DNA of 64,000 nt from Nevskiales bacterium (lineage in GTDB: Bacteria; Pseudomonadota; Gammaproteobacteria; Nevskiales; Nevskiaceae), in contig JAQVDP010000013.1 in assembly GCA_028698335.1 (NCBI GenBank), positions 62,001-126,000 on the forward strand. The letters are read 5' to 3'. How positions within the stretch are numbered: the first letter of the stretch is position 1; each line of letters begins with the position of its first letter. A program made the position numbers and the translations under genes. The notes beneath the pieces were generated by a model. The model made no database searches, had not been told where the DNA came from, and saw only the letters and a list, made by a program, of their open reading frames with translations. This document shows positions 8,890 to 18,346 of the stretch, one piece after another.

Positions 8890-8918
8890 GGAACTTTTTG
8901 GCCGTTGTGTGGTTCAGC
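8890..8918 (+). promoter_or_regulatory. Candidate sigma-E promoter before rseA
   Basis: GGAACTT at 8890-8896 is a perfect sigma-E -35 element, followed after 16-17 nt by TTCAGC, a partial match to the TCTGA-type -10. It lies in the 108-nt gap between rpoE and rseA. The -10 is weak, so the call rests on the -35 and on location. Confidence 0.45.
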
Positions 8919-8945
8919 GTTTATCGATAGTTGCAAGGTGGCTTC

Positions 8946-9563
8946 ATGGCGAATGAGTTGATTTCCGCTGTCTTCGACGGTGAATGTAGTCCGCAGGAAC
9001 TCGATCGCCTGCTCGATGCGTTCGAGCAGTCGCCTGAACTCAAGACCACGTGGAGCCGGATGAGCCTGGCGCGCGACACCCACGAGGACGTCCATGTTCG
9101 CAGGGGCCAGCCTTGCATCTGTGCCGGTGTCATGGCGCGAATCGCGGCCGAACCGGTTGCTTCGGGCGGCAAGGTGGTGCCGTTGTTCCGGCAGCGCGTG
9201 AATCGCTATTGGAAACCCGTTGTCGGCCTCGCCGCCGCGGCATCGGTTGCGGCCGTGGCGCTGACGCTCGATTTCGCCGGGCGTGACGCATCCGTCCCTG
9301 CCGCTCCGGAGACGCTCGCGCGTCGCGACGCTTCGATGGCGGTCCCGGTGAGCAGCCGCCAGCCCCGGTATCTGCCGGCCGTCGCAACGACCGATCCGGC
9401 GCGGGCGGCCTTCGAGGACGATCTGCGCCAGTATCTGATCGAGCACAGCAACACGCTCGCCGATCGCGGCATGAGCGGGACGCTGTCTTATGCCCGATTC
9501 GCGACGCATTCGGTTGACGACCCGATGATGGTGCGCCCGGTGTCGCTGGAGGCGCAGCCTTGA
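8946..9563 (+). CDS. rseA: Anti-sigma-E factor RseA (MucA)
   Basis: 205-aa single-span inner-membrane protein that sequesters RpoE. The cytoplasmic RseA N-terminal domain is recognisable (ELISAVFDGECSPQELDRLL; later W-S-R-M-S-L-A-R-D). A transmembrane helix is near residues 87-105 (PVVGLAAAASVAAVALTL), followed by a periplasmic tail that would bind RseB and be cut by DegS. The ATG at 8946 follows AAGGTGG. An upstream in-frame start at 8931 is less likely. The stop overlaps the rseB start. Confidence 0.93.
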   Translation: MANELISAVFDGECSPQELDRLLDAFEQSPELKTTWSRMSLARDTHEDVHVRRGQPCICAGVMARIAAEPVASGGKVVPLFRQRVNRYWKPVVGLAAAASVAAVALTLDFAGRDASVPAAPETLARRDASMAVPVSSRQPRYLPAVATTDPARAAFEDDLRQYLIEHSNTLADRGMSGTLSYARFATHSVDDPMMVRPVSLEAQP

Positions 9564-10609
9564 TCCGCAGGCTGGCTGCCGGCGTTCTGCTGGCGTCCGG
9601 CAGCGTCGCCGCCCTGGCGGCCGAGGTCAGCGACCCGGCGCAGGTGCTGGCGAAGATGAGCAAAGCCGCCCGCGAGGTGAACTATCAGGGTGTGATCGTC
9701 TATCAGACCCGCAATCGCCTCGATACTCTCAAGGTTGTGCACGGCGTTCACGACGGCGTCGAGCTCGAACGCGTCAAGACCCTGACCGGGACTCCCAGCG
9801 AGATCGTCAAGCGCGACGGCAAGGTCATGTGCATCCTCCCGAAGGACCGCCAGATGACGCTGGATCGCCCGACGCCGAAGGGTCTGTTTCCGACCCTGAC
9901 CCCGGAGCGCCTGCAGCAGATCTCGAGCGTCTACCATTTCGAATCGATCGGCACCACCCGCATTGCGGGACGTCCCTGCGAGGGGATTTCGATCATGCCG
10001 CGGGACGAGTTCCGCTATGGCTACCAGATCTGGGCGGACCAGCAGACGATGGTGCCGCTGAAGGTCAATCTGGTGTCGCGCAACGGCGCGGTACTCGAGC
10101 AGATGATGTTCACCGAGGTCGAGTTTCCGGAGCAGATTCCGGAGTCGGCATTCGAAGTCGATGCACACCCGGAGCCGGGGCAGCGGATCGTCCGCGCCGA
10201 GGAGCAGGGGCCGCGGCCGCCGGAAGCGGTGCCGCAGCCGCGGGACTGGCGTTTCACCCGGTTGCCGCCGGGGTTCAAGGTCACCATGCGGGACGTGCGG
10301 CCGACGCCGGACGGCAAGGGGATCGTCGAGCACATCCTGATTAGCGACGGGCTCTCGGCGATTTCAGTGTTCAGCGCCCGCATGCACGCGCCCGCCGGGC
10401 AGTCCTTCGAGGGGCAGTCGCAGATGGGCGCGGTCCACGCCTTCGGGCGTATTGTCGGCACGATTCACGTCACTGTCGTCGGTGAGGCCCCGCCCGAGAC
10501 GGTCCGTCTGATCGGCGAGTCGGTCGAGCCCGATGATGCGCAGGTCGGTCCGGTTGAAGCCGATCTGGCGTCCAAGCCCGCCGAAGCACCCGCAGCGGCC
10601 CAGCCATGA
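9560..10609 (+). CDS. rseB: Periplasmic sigma-E regulator RseB (MucB)
   Basis: 349 aa. A signal peptide (LAAGVLLASGSVAALAA) is followed by the LolA-like lipid-sensing domain (AREVNYQGVIVYQ... about 30-205) and the smaller C-terminal domain that contacts RseA (about 225-320). The tail is A/P-rich. RseB binds RseA and shields it from cleavage until mislocalised lipopolysaccharide displaces it. The start is a TTG at 9560 that overlaps the rseA stop as TTGA, implying translational coupling. Confidence 0.94.
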   Translation: MIRRLAAGVLLASGSVAALAAEVSDPAQVLAKMSKAAREVNYQGVIVYQTRNRLDTLKVVHGVHDGVELERVKTLTGTPSEIVKRDGKVMCILPKDRQMTLDRPTPKGLFPTLTPERLQQISSVYHFESIGTTRIAGRPCEGISIMPRDEFRYGYQIWADQQTMVPLKVNLVSRNGAVLEQMMFTEVEFPEQIPESAFEVDAHPEPGQRIVRAEEQGPRPPEAVPQPRDWRFTRLPPGFKVTMRDVRPTPDGKGIVEHILISDGLSAISVFSARMHAPAGQSFEGQSQMGAVHAFGRIVGTIHVTVVGEAPPETVRLIGESVEPDDAQVGPVEADLASKPAEAPAAAQP

Positions 10610-11076
10610 TCGAAGAGCGGGCCATCGTTTCGCGGATGGCCAGCGGCGCCGTGTGGGTGCGGGCGTTCGGCCCCGAATCCTGCCCCCGCTGCGCGGAGGG
10701 CCGGGGGTGCGGTGGCGGGGTGCTGGCCAAGCTCGTCGGTCGGCATCGTCCCGAGATCCAGGTCCAGGGCACACTCCGGAATCTCAGTGTCGGGGACACG
10801 GTCATCGTCGGCGTCGACGAGGGCGTCGTCATGCAGGCGTCGCTCTGGGTCTATGCGATCCCGCTGGCGGGAATGTTCGCGCTGGGGGCGTTTGCGCATC
10901 TGGTACTGGCCGCGCACGACCTGCTGGTGGCGGCGTTCGGGCTGTCCGGGCTGGTGGCCGGATTCGGCTTGACCCGCTGGGCCGGGGAACGCGCCGAGCA
11001 CAGCGCGCGGTTCCGGCCGTCCCTGCTGCGGCGGGAGCCGGCCAGCGACACCTGCGCCAGGATCGGGGACCTGTAA
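10606..11076 (+). CDS. rseC: RseC/MucC family membrane protein
   Basis: 156 aa. The N-terminal cytoplasmic part has a Cys cluster (CPRCAEGRGCGGG, about 25-37), as in RseC. A small beta domain and two transmembrane helices follow (about 79-98 and 103-123, VYAIPLAGMFALGAFAHLV). RseC proteins modulate sigma-E activity and are linked to the SoxR-reducing complex. The ATG overlaps the rseB stop as ATGA. Confidence 0.9.
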   Translation: MIEERAIVSRMASGAVWVRAFGPESCPRCAEGRGCGGGVLAKLVGRHRPEIQVQGTLRNLSVGDTVIVGVDEGVVMQASLWVYAIPLAGMFALGAFAHLVLAAHDLLVAAFGLSGLVAGFGLTRWAGERAEHSARFRPSLLRREPASDTCARIGDL

Positions 11077-11103
11077 ATCGCCCCGTGCCATCCGCGCCCA
11101 TTT

Positions 11104-11129
11104 GAACTTTGTGCGCGAATCCTTTGAAA
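11104..11129 (+). promoter_or_regulatory. Weak sigma-E-like motif before mucD
   Basis: GAACTT (11104-11109) with TTGAAA 14 nt later, in the gap between rseC and mucD. The spacing is 1-2 nt short for sigma-E. DegP-family genes are often sigma-E dependent, which is the only extra support. Confidence 0.25.
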
Positions 11130-11173
11130 TTCGCGCTGAATCCCCAGACCGATCGGTGCCGCCGGAGCGCGCC

Positions 11174-12628
11174 ATGCCGTTTGTTGCCCGCCTTGCGCGG
11201 GGCCTCATTGTTGTCTGCGCGGCGCTTGCCGCGACCGCCTGCGAACGTTCGGCGCCTCCCCAGGTCGTGGGCGGCTATCCCGATTTCGCGGATCTGGTCG
11301 AGCGTGTCTCGCCCGCCGTCGTCAACATCAGCACGGTACCTGCGGAGGTCAGCGGCGCGGATGCGGAGACGCTCGATCCGGAGGCCCTGCAGGAAGCGCC
11401 CGAATGGTTCCGCCGCTTCTTCGAGCAGGAAGACCCGCAGGCGGGTGAGGACTATTATCCGCCGGAGCAGCAGTCGCTGGGATCGGGTTTCATCCTCTGG
11501 GATGACGGCTACATCCTGACCAACTTCCATGTGATCCGCGGCGCCCGCGAGGTGATCGTGCGCCTGCTCGATCGCCGCCAGTTCTCGGCCGAGGTGGTCG
11601 GGAGCGACGAGGCCAGCGATCTGGCGCTGCTGAAGATCGACGCCGGCGAGTTGCCGGTGGTCAGGATCGGACAGTCGCAGCGCCTGCGGCCGGGGCAGTG
11701 GGTGCTCGCGATCGGTTCGCCGTTCGGCTTCGACTATTCGGTGACCGCCGGCATTGTCTCGGCCAAGGGGCGTGCGCTCGTCACCGAGCAGTACGTACCG
11801 TTCATCCAGACCGACGTGGCGATCAATCCGGGTAACTCGGGCGGTCCGTTGTTCAACCTCGACGGCGAGGTGGTCGGCGTCAACTCGCAGATCTATTCGC
11901 AGTCGGGCGGCTATCAGGGCGTATCGTTCTCGATTCCGATCGACGTTGCCGCCAAGGTGGCGCGACAGTTGCGCGATACCGGCGTGGTCACCCGCGGCTG
12001 GCTGGGGGTCGTCGTCCAGGAGGTCGATCGCGATCTGGCGCAGCATCTCGGGCTCGACAAGCCGGAAGGGGCGCTGGTGGCGCGGGTGCTCGCCGACAGC
12101 CCGGCGGCGCGAGCCGGGCTGATGGAGGGCGATGTGATCCTCAGTTTCGAGGGTGAGGCGCTGGCCAGTTCGTCGGCGCTGCCGCATCGCGTCGGCATTG
12201 CCGATCCGGGGCAGCGCGCCGAACTCGAGGTGATGCGTTCGGGCAAGCGCATGAAGGTCACCGTCGAAGTCGGGGCCCTGCGTTCGGACACGCCGGCGCA
12301 GGTGCCGGCCGCCGCGCCTCCGGCGCCGGTCGGCGGTCCGCTCGGAATGTCGGTGCGCATGCTGTCCGCGGACGAGCGGAGGGACGCGCAGGTCGTGGCC
12401 GGGGGCGTCCTGGTGACCGCCGTCGACGACGGCCCGGCGGCGCGTGCCGGCGTCCGTACCGGCGATATCCTGCTGCAGCTGGCAGGGCAGGAAGTCGATT
12501 CGCCGCAGCGTTACGCCGAGGTCGTCGACCGCTTGACGCCGGGCCAGACGGTTGCGGTCCTGGTGCAGCGTCGCGGGGCGCCGTTGTTCCTGGCACTCGA
12601 CGTCCCGCCGCGCGAGGACAGCCGGTGA
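11174..12628 (+). CDS. mucD: Do/DegP-like periplasmic serine protease MucD
   Basis: 484-aa envelope quality-control protease and chaperone. The trypsin-like domain (about 35-270) has His in ILTNFHVIRGA, Asp in ASDLALLKID and Ser in INPGNSGGPLF. Two PDZ domains follow (about 275-365 and 385-480). ATG 11174 is preceded by GGAG; a TTG at 11102 is open but has no support. The N-terminus ends in LAATAC at residue 23, compatible with a lipobox, so the enzyme may be a lipoprotein rather than free in the periplasm; that is inference. Last gene of the rpoE cluster. Confidence 0.93.
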   Translation: MPFVARLARGLIVVCAALAATACERSAPPQVVGGYPDFADLVERVSPAVVNISTVPAEVSGADAETLDPEALQEAPEWFRRFFEQEDPQAGEDYYPPEQQSLGSGFILWDDGYILTNFHVIRGAREVIVRLLDRRQFSAEVVGSDEASDLALLKIDAGELPVVRIGQSQRLRPGQWVLAIGSPFGFDYSVTAGIVSAKGRALVTEQYVPFIQTDVAINPGNSGGPLFNLDGEVVGVNSQIYSQSGGYQGVSFSIPIDVAAKVARQLRDTGVVTRGWLGVVVQEVDRDLAQHLGLDKPEGALVARVLADSPAARAGLMEGDVILSFEGEALASSSALPHRVGIADPGQRAELEVMRSGKRMKVTVEVGALRSDTPAQVPAAAPPAPVGGPLGMSVRMLSADERRDAQVVAGGVLVTAVDDGPAARAGVRTGDILLQLAGQEVDSPQRYAEVVDRLTPGQTVAVLVQRRGAPLFLALDVPPREDSR

Positions 12629-12864
12629 CGCGGTTCCTGCTGCTGGGCCGCCCCGAGTGCCACTTGTGCGAAACCTACCGCGAGGCATTCGAGGCCCATA
12701 TGTCGGGACAGGACTATCGGCTCGACAGTGCCGATGTCGACTCGCGCGCTGAGTGGCGTCTGCGGTTCGGTACCCGGATCCCGGTGCTGCTCGATGCCGC
12801 AGGGCGGGTTCTGGACGAAGGCTGCTTCGACGCCGAGGCTTTCGAGCGCAACCGCGCCGCCTAA
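12625..12864 (+). CDS. Glutaredoxin-like thiol protein
   Basis: 79-aa thioredoxin-fold protein of the DUF836/glutaredoxin-like family. C-H-L-C is at residues 12-15, right after the first strand (FLLLGRPE), and the cis-Pro region is T-R-I-P-V-L. The GTG start overlaps the mucD stop as GTGA. This family is commonly found just before lepA in gammaproteobacteria. Substrate unknown. Confidence 0.8.
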   Translation: MTRFLLLGRPECHLCETYREAFEAHMSGQDYRLDSADVDSRAEWRLRFGTRIPVLLDAAGRVLDEGCFDAEAFERNRAA

Positions 12865-12930
12865 ACGCTATACTGGCGAGCTATTTTGGGCGCCCCTGGG
12901 GCGACAGGCGGCCGCCGTTCGCAGGATTCC

Positions 12931-14733
12931 ATGAAACAGGACAAGATTCGCAATTTCTGCATCATCGCGCACATCGATCACGGCAAGTCGACGCTGGCGG
13001 ATCGGTTCATCCAGCTCACCGGTGCGCTGGAACAACGCGAGATGACACGGCAGGTGCTCGACAACAACCCGATCGAACGGGAACGCGGCATCACCATCAA
13101 GGCTCAGTCGGTGCAGCTGCACTACAAGGCCCGGGACGGTGAGCTGTATCAGTTCAACCTGATCGATACCCCGGGACACGTCGATTTCTCCTACGAGGTC
13201 TCGCGCTCGCTGGCGGCCTGTGAAGGCGCGCTGCTGGTCGTCGACGCGTCACAGGGCGTCGAGGCGCAGTCGGTCGCCAACTGCTACACCGCGATCGAGC
13301 AGAATCTCGATGTTCTGCCGGTCCTCAACAAGATCGACCTGCAGAACGCCGAGCCGGAACGGGTCATCGACGAGATCGAACAGGTCATCGGCATCCCGGC
13401 GGCTGATGCGATCCGGGTGTCGGCCAAGACCGGGCTCAACGTCCCGGAAGTGCTCGAAGCGGTGGTGCACAAGCTGCCGCCGCCGAGCGGCGATCCGGAT
13501 GCGCCGCTGCAGGCGCTGATCGTCGATTCGTGGTTCGATCCCTATCTCGGCGTGGTGTCGCTGGTGCGGATCGTCAACGGCCGTCTCGCCAAGGGCGAGA
13601 AGATCCGCGTGATGTCGACCGGCCGCAGTTATGAGGCGACGATGCTTGGCGTCAACGCGCCCAAGCGCGTGTTCAAGGACTCGCTGGAATGCGGTGAAGT
13701 CGGTTTTGTCGTGGCCGGCATCAAGGACATCTTCGGCGCCCCGGTCGGCGACACGCTGACGCATGCGTCGCATCCCTGCGATGCGCAGCTGCCGGGGTTT
13801 CGCGAGGTGCAGCCGCGCGTGTTCGCCGGCATGTTCCCGATCGACGCCGACGACTTCGAGGATTTTCGCGAATCGCTGCAGAAGCTGCGCCTCAACGATT
13901 CGGCCCTGCAGTTCGAGCCGGAGAACTCCTCGGCGCTGGGATTCGGGTTCCGTATCGGCTTTCTCGGCATGCTGCACATGGACATCGTGCAGGAGCGCCT
14001 CGAACGGGAGTACGGCCTCAACCTGATCACGACGGCGCCGTCGGTGGTCTATGAGGTGCTCAAGACCGACGGCAGCGTGATCCGTATCGAGAATCCCGCG
14101 GACCTGCCGGAGCCCGGCTCGTTGCGGGAAATCCGGGAACCGATCATCGACGCCCGTATCCTGATGCCGCCGGACTACGTCGGTGTCGTGATGCAGCTGT
14201 GCATGGAGAAGCGCGGCGTTCAGAAGAATCTGCGCTATCTAGGCTCGCAGGTGCAGATGGAAGTCGAGATGCCGATGGCGGAAGTGGTGCTCGATTTCTT
14301 CGACCGCCTCAAGAGCGTTTCGCGCGGGTTCGCGTCGTTCGAATACGAATTCGTGCGCTTCCAGGCCGCCGATCTGGTGCGCCTGGACGTACTGGTCAAC
14401 GGCGAGAAGGTCGATGCGTTGGCGAGCATCGTGCATCGCGACGCGTCCTATCCGCGTGGGCGCGATTTGTGCGAGCGGATGAAGGAAGTCATCCATCGGC
14501 AGATGTTCGACATCGCGATCCAGGCGGCGATCGGGTCGAAGATCATCGCACGCAGCACGGTCAAGGCTCTGCGCAAGGATGTGCTGGCCAAATGTTATGG
14601 TGGCGACGTCAGCCGCAAGCGCAAGTTGCTCGAGAAACAGAAGGAAGGCAAGAAACGCATGAAGTCGGTCGGCAATGTCGAAATTCCGCAGGCGGCGTTC
14701 CTCGCCGTGCTCGGGGTCGACCGCAAGAAGTGA
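12931..14733 (+). CDS. lepA: Elongation factor 4 (LepA)
   Basis: 600-aa translational GTPase that binds the ribosome and can back-translocate tRNAs. G1 is AHIDHGKST at the N-terminus, G2 is RERGITI, G3 is DTPGHVDF, G4 is NKID. EF-G-like domains II, III and V follow, then the LepA-specific C-terminal domain ([36 protein letters not shown]). The ATG at 12931 gives the standard N-terminus; an open extension to 12886 has no family counterpart. It usually precedes lepB, as here. Confidence 0.98.
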   Translation: MKQDKIRNFCIIAHIDHGKSTLADRFIQLTGALEQREMTRQVLDNNPIERERGITIKAQSVQLHYKARDGELYQFNLIDTPGHVDFSYEVSRSLAACEGALLVVDASQGVEAQSVANCYTAIEQNLDVLPVLNKIDLQNAEPERVIDEIEQVIGIPAADAIRVSAKTGLNVPEVLEAVVHKLPPPSGDPDAPLQALIVDSWFDPYLGVVSLVRIVNGRLAKGEKIRVMSTGRSYEATMLGVNAPKRVFKDSLECGEVGFVVAGIKDIFGAPVGDTLTHASHPCDAQLPGFREVQPRVFAGMFPIDADDFEDFRESLQKLRLNDSALQFEPENSSALGFGFRIGFLGMLHMDIVQERLEREYGLNLITTAPSVVYEVLKTDGSVIRIENPADLPEPGSLREIREPIIDARILMPPDYVGVVMQLCMEKRGVQKNLRYLGSQVQMEVEMPMAEVVLDFFDRLKSVSRGFASFEYEFVRFQAADLVRLDVLVNGEKVDALASIVHRDASYPRGRDLCERMKEVIHRQMFDIAIQAAIGSKIIARSTVKALRKDVLAKCYGGDVSRKRKLLEKQKEGKKRMKSVGNVEIPQAAFLAVLGVDRKK

Positions 14734-14822
14734 ACGGCCTGCCGACCGGGCGGTCAGAACGCGAGGCGACCGGGAATGGTGCCGGCCGCCGATCCTGACG
14801 GTAACGAGAGTCCTGAGATCTG

Positions 14823-15608
14823 ATGTCCGACGTTCATTTCGATTTTGCAGTCATTCTGACGGTGCTGACGCTGATCACCGGCGTCTTCTGGGCGCTCGAC
14901 AAGTGGGTGCTTGCGCCCCGTCGGGAGGGCGCCGGCGATGCCGGCGGGCCGAACGCCTTCGTCGACTTCTGTCGCTCCTTCTTCCCGGTGATCGCCGTGG
15001 TGCTACTGCTGCGTTCGTTCCTGGCGGAGCCGTTCCGGATTCCGTCCGGATCGATGATCCCGACGCTGCTGGTCGGCGATTTCATCCTGGTCAACAAGTT
15101 CGCCTACGGCTTCCGCGATCCGGTGTTCCACACCAAGTTCGTCGGCATGGGCGAGCCCGAGCGCGGTGACGTGGTGGTGTTCCGCTGGCCGGAAGACCCG
15201 AGCAAGGATTTCATCAAGCGCGTGATTGGTTTGCCGGGCGATCGGATTGCGTACCGGAACAAGCAGCTGACGGTCAACGGCGAACCGGCGGAGCTGCAGC
15301 CGGCGGGGGCCTACGCCGCGCCGGGCATGCCGCCGCCGGGCGTGATCTACCGCATGGATGAGAACCTGGGCGGCGTTGAACACCACATTCTCGTCAACCC
15401 GGCACGACCGGCCGACGATTTCGAGTTCGTCGTGCCTGCCGGTGAATACTTCATGATGGGTGACAATCGCGACGGGTCGGATGACAGCCGGCGCTGGGGC
15501 ACTGTTCCGGAGCGCAATCTGGTCGGGAAGGCCTTCCTGATCTGGATGTCCTGGGATGGTGAGCGGACGCGCATCGACTTCGACCGGATCGGGACGTCGA
15601 TTCACTAG
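14823..15608 (+). CDS. lepB: Signal peptidase I
   Basis: 261-aa inner-membrane enzyme that cuts Sec and Tat signal peptides. Two N-terminal transmembrane helices (about 8-30 and 52-68) are followed by the catalytic Ser77 in PSGSMIPTL (box B) and Lys132 in FIKRVIGLPGD (box D). GDNRDGSDDSRRWG is box E. The gene lies 89 nt after lepA. Confidence 0.97.
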   Translation: MSDVHFDFAVILTVLTLITGVFWALDKWVLAPRREGAGDAGGPNAFVDFCRSFFPVIAVVLLLRSFLAEPFRIPSGSMIPTLLVGDFILVNKFAYGFRDPVFHTKFVGMGEPERGDVVVFRWPEDPSKDFIKRVIGLPGDRIAYRNKQLTVNGEPAELQPAGAYAAPGMPPPGVIYRMDENLGGVEHHILVNPARPADDFEFVVPAGEYFMMGDNRDGSDDSRRWGTVPERNLVGKAFLIWMSWDGERTRIDFDRIGTSIH

Positions 15609-15626
15609 CGGGAACAGGAGGACAAC

Positions 15627-16010
15627 ATGGGTATGCGGAGCCGTCAGCTGGGACTCGGGTGGTTCGGGACGTTGTTCGTGCTCGGCGTGATTGCGTTCTT
15701 CGCGATCGTCGGCGTCAAGAGCCTGCCGGTGTACCTGAACCAGATGAAGATCGCCAGCTCGGTCAGCAAGGTCGCCGGCGATCCCGGCAACGGGCGCGCG
15801 GACGTCGTCACCCTGCGCAAGGAATTGCAGCGCTACTGGGACATTGAGGACATCAACTACCTGCAGCCCGCGGACGTCAAGGTCAAGCGCGGCAAGAACG
15901 GACGCTACCTGAGCTACGAATACGAAGCGCGCGAGCATCTGTTCTACAACATCTCGATCGTGTTCGACTTCGCCGCCGACGTCCCGCTGGCCAATGTCGG
16001 ATCCGAGTAG
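15627..16010 (+). CDS. DUF4845 membrane protein
   Basis: 127 aa, with one N-terminal transmembrane helix (GLGWFGTLFVLGVIAFFAIVG) and a small soluble domain. The family is regularly found between lepB and rnc in gammaproteobacteria. No function is established. AGGAGG sits 7 nt before the ATG at 15627. The stop overlaps the rnc start by 17 nt. Confidence 0.85.
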   Translation: MGMRSRQLGLGWFGTLFVLGVIAFFAIVGVKSLPVYLNQMKIASSVSKVAGDPGNGRADVVTLRKELQRYWDIEDINYLQPADVKVKRGKNGRYLSYEYEAREHLFYNISIVFDFAADVPLANVGSE

Positions 16011-16695
16011 TTTCGAGGCGCGGCTGCAGGCGCGGCTGGGGTACCGCTTCGCCGATCCGCAACTGCTGGATCAGGCGCTGACCCATCGCAGTGTCAGCGC
16101 CCATAACAACGAGCGGCTCGAATTCCTGGGCGACGGTGCGCTGAACTTCGTGATCGGCGCGGCGTTGTACGCGTCCCAGCCGAAGGTCGAGGAGGGTGCG
16201 CTGTCGAGGCTGCGGGCCAGCCTGGTCCGGGAGGAGACACTGGCGCGGTTGGCGCGCGAGCTGGCCCTGGGTGACTGCATGCGACTGGGCGAGAGCGAGC
16301 TCAAGTCGGGCGGTTACCGGCGAGACTCGATCCTCGCCGACGCGCTCGAGGCGGTGCTGGGGGCGATCTATCTCGACGGCGGGTTTGCCGAGGTGCAGCG
16401 CGTGGTGCTCGGCCTCTACGAGGAAGACCTGCGCCAGCTGCCCGATCCGGAGAAACTCAAGGATGCCAAGACCCGTCTCCAGGAATGGCTGCAGGCGCGC
16501 GCGCGGCCGTTGCCGTCGTACGAGATTCTGAGCGAGTCCGGACCGGCGCACGCGCGACGTTTCCAGGTCCGCTGCCAGCTCGCGGATGCCGGGGATGCCT
16601 CCGAGGCGGAGGGCAGCAGCCGCCGAGCGGCCGAACAATGTGCCGCCGAGCGTCTGCTCGGGCGGCTTGAAGGAACCGAACACCTCAATGCGTAG
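15994..16695 (+). CDS. rnc: Ribonuclease III
   Basis: 233-aa double-stranded-RNA endonuclease for rRNA and mRNA processing. The catalytic signature NERLEFLGDGALNF is near residues 38-51, with the second acidic site in LADALEAVLGAIYLDGG. The dsRNA-binding domain covers about 158-228 (DAKTRLQEWLQ ... EGSSRRAAEQCAAERLL). The start overlaps the DUF4845 gene, and the end overlaps era by 8 nt: a lepB-DUF4845-rnc-era-recO-pdxJ operon. Confidence 0.98.
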   Translation: MSDPSSFEARLQARLGYRFADPQLLDQALTHRSVSAHNNERLEFLGDGALNFVIGAALYASQPKVEEGALSRLRASLVREETLARLARELALGDCMRLGESELKSGGYRRDSILADALEAVLGAIYLDGGFAEVQRVVLGLYEEDLRQLPDPEKLKDAKTRLQEWLQARARPLPSYEILSESGPAHARRFQVRCQLADAGDASEAEGSSRRAAEQCAAERLLGRLEGTEHLNA

Positions 16696-17575
16696 CGGAA
16701 TCGTCACCATCGCAGGGCGACCCAACGTCGGCAAGTCCTCGCTGCTCAATGCCCTGGTCGGCCGCAAGGTCAGCATCGTCTCGCACAAGCCGCAGACGAC
16801 CCGTCATCGCATCCAGGGCGTCCTGCACGCCGACGACGGCCAGGTGGTGTTCGTCGACACCCCCGGCCTGCACCGGCTGCAGAAACGTGCGCTCAACCGC
16901 ATGATGAACGACGCGGCCGCCGGCGCCCTGCGCGACGTCGACCTCGTGCTGTTCGTGGTCGAGAGCGGCCGTTTCACCGACGAGGACCAGGCGGTGCTCG
17001 AGCGGCTGGCGCGTAGCGATGTGCCGGTCGGTCTGGTCGTCAACAAGGTTGACCGTTGCGAGGACAAGGCCGTTCTGCTGCCCGAGTTGCAGCGTCTGGC
17101 GGCGTTGCGCGAGTTCGCATTCGTGATTCCGGTGTCGGCGACCCGGCGCAGCAATCTGGATGCATTGGCGGCCGAGATTCTCGGGCAGATGCCGGAAGGG
17201 CCGCCGCTGTATCCGGAAGGTCAGGTCGTCGGACACGACGACGCCTTCACCGTTGCCGAGGTCGTGCGCGAGAAGTTGACCCGCAACCTGCACAAGGAGC
17301 TGCCGTACTCGCTGACCGTCGAGGTCGAACACTTCGAGCGCGAGCCGGGCATCGATCGCATCAGCGCGGTGATCTGGGTCGAGCGCGCGAGCCAGAAGAA
17401 GATCGTCATCGGCGAGCAGGGCGAGACGCTCAAGAAGATCGGCACCGCGGCGCGACGGGAGCTCGAGCGCACGTTCGGGCACAAGGTGTTTCTGAAGCTC
17501 TGGTGCAACGTCCGCGAGAACTGGAGCGACGATCTGAAGGCGTTGCGTCGCTTCGGATTGACCGGCGACGGCTAA
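16688..17575 (+). CDS. era: GTPase Era
   Basis: 295-aa GTPase with a KH domain, needed for 16S rRNA maturation and 30S assembly. G1 is GRPNVGKSS, the effector region is KPQTTRHRI, G3 is DTPGL, G4 is NKVD. The C-terminal KH domain contains KIVIGEQGETLKKIGTAAR. The ATG at 16688 lies inside the end of rnc; the longer open frame from 16586 is rnc sequence read in another frame. Confidence 0.98.
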   Translation: MRSGIVTIAGRPNVGKSSLLNALVGRKVSIVSHKPQTTRHRIQGVLHADDGQVVFVDTPGLHRLQKRALNRMMNDAAAGALRDVDLVLFVVESGRFTDEDQAVLERLARSDVPVGLVVNKVDRCEDKAVLLPELQRLAALREFAFVIPVSATRRSNLDALAAEILGQMPEGPPLYPEGQVVGHDDAFTVAEVVREKLTRNLHKELPYSLTVEVEHFEREPGIDRISAVIWVERASQKKIVIGEQGETLKKIGTAARRELERTFGHKVFLKLWCNVRENWSDDLKALRRFGLTGDG

Positions 17576-17656
17576 GGCCTGTTGACACGATGGCAATCGT
17601 TGCGATCGTCCATAGCGTTAACTGGCCCTAGCCGCACGGATCCGGGTGTGCCGGAC

Positions 17657-18346
17657 ATGCGTCAGAGCGTCCATCTCGAAGCCTCGTATCTGCTGGCATC
17701 GCGGCCGTACAGCGACAGCAGCCTGCTGGTCGAGGTCTTCAGTCGCGAGCACGGTCGTATCGCGCTGGTCGCCCGTGGCGCCCGCGGCGCCAGGTCCAAG
17801 TTGCGCGGCGTGCTGCAGCCGTTTCGCCCGCTGCTGTTGTCGTGGCGCCTCAACGGCGAGGTCGGGACCCTGACCGGTGCCGAGGCGGCGGCGCCACCGA
17901 CTCTCCTGAGCGGGGAGGAAGTGCTGCTGGCGTGGTATTGCAACGAACTGCTGACCCGCCTGCTGCAGCGACAGGATGCCCACCCCGGTCTTTACGATGC
18001 CTACGCCTCGGCGCTGCCGCGGTTGCGGGGAGGTCCGGCTGCCGTGCAGGCGGTGCTGCGACGGTTCGAGATGCGGTTGCTGGCCGAGATCGGTTATGGC
18101 CTGCTGCTGCCGCCGCAGCTGCAAGCGTCGTTGCGCTACCACTACGACTGGGATCTCGGGCCGCTCGAAGCCGCGCGGGGTTATTCGGGGCGCAGCCTGA
18201 TCGCCTTGCGCGATGACCGGCTCGACGACGATGCCGAGGTGCTCCAGGATGTCCGCCATCTGCTGCGCGAGGCGCTGGCGCGCCAGCTCGGCGGGCGCGA
18301 GCTGCAGACGCCGAAGCTGCTCAGGCAGATGCGCGCGCTGCAGTAG
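17657..18346 (+). CDS. recO: DNA repair protein RecO
   Basis: 229 aa, RecF-pathway mediator that anneals ssDNA and loads RecA with RecR. The N-terminal OB fold starts at LEASYLLASRPYSDSSLLVEVFS, followed by the helical domain (LLTRLLQRQDAHPGLYDAYA). It appears to lack the zinc-finger Cys of some homologues, as in many gammaproteobacteria. ATG 17657 chosen; GTG 17648 also fits. The stop codon lies inside a 14-bp tandem duplication. Confidence 0.93.
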   Translation: MRQSVHLEASYLLASRPYSDSSLLVEVFSREHGRIALVARGARGARSKLRGVLQPFRPLLLSWRLNGEVGTLTGAEAAAPPTLLSGEEVLLAWYCNELLTRLLQRQDAHPGLYDAYASALPRLRGGPAAVQAVLRRFEMRLLAEIGYGLLLPPQLQASLRYHYDWDLGPLEAARGYSGRSLIALRDDRLDDDAEVLQDVRHLLREALARQLGGRELQTPKLLRQMRALQ

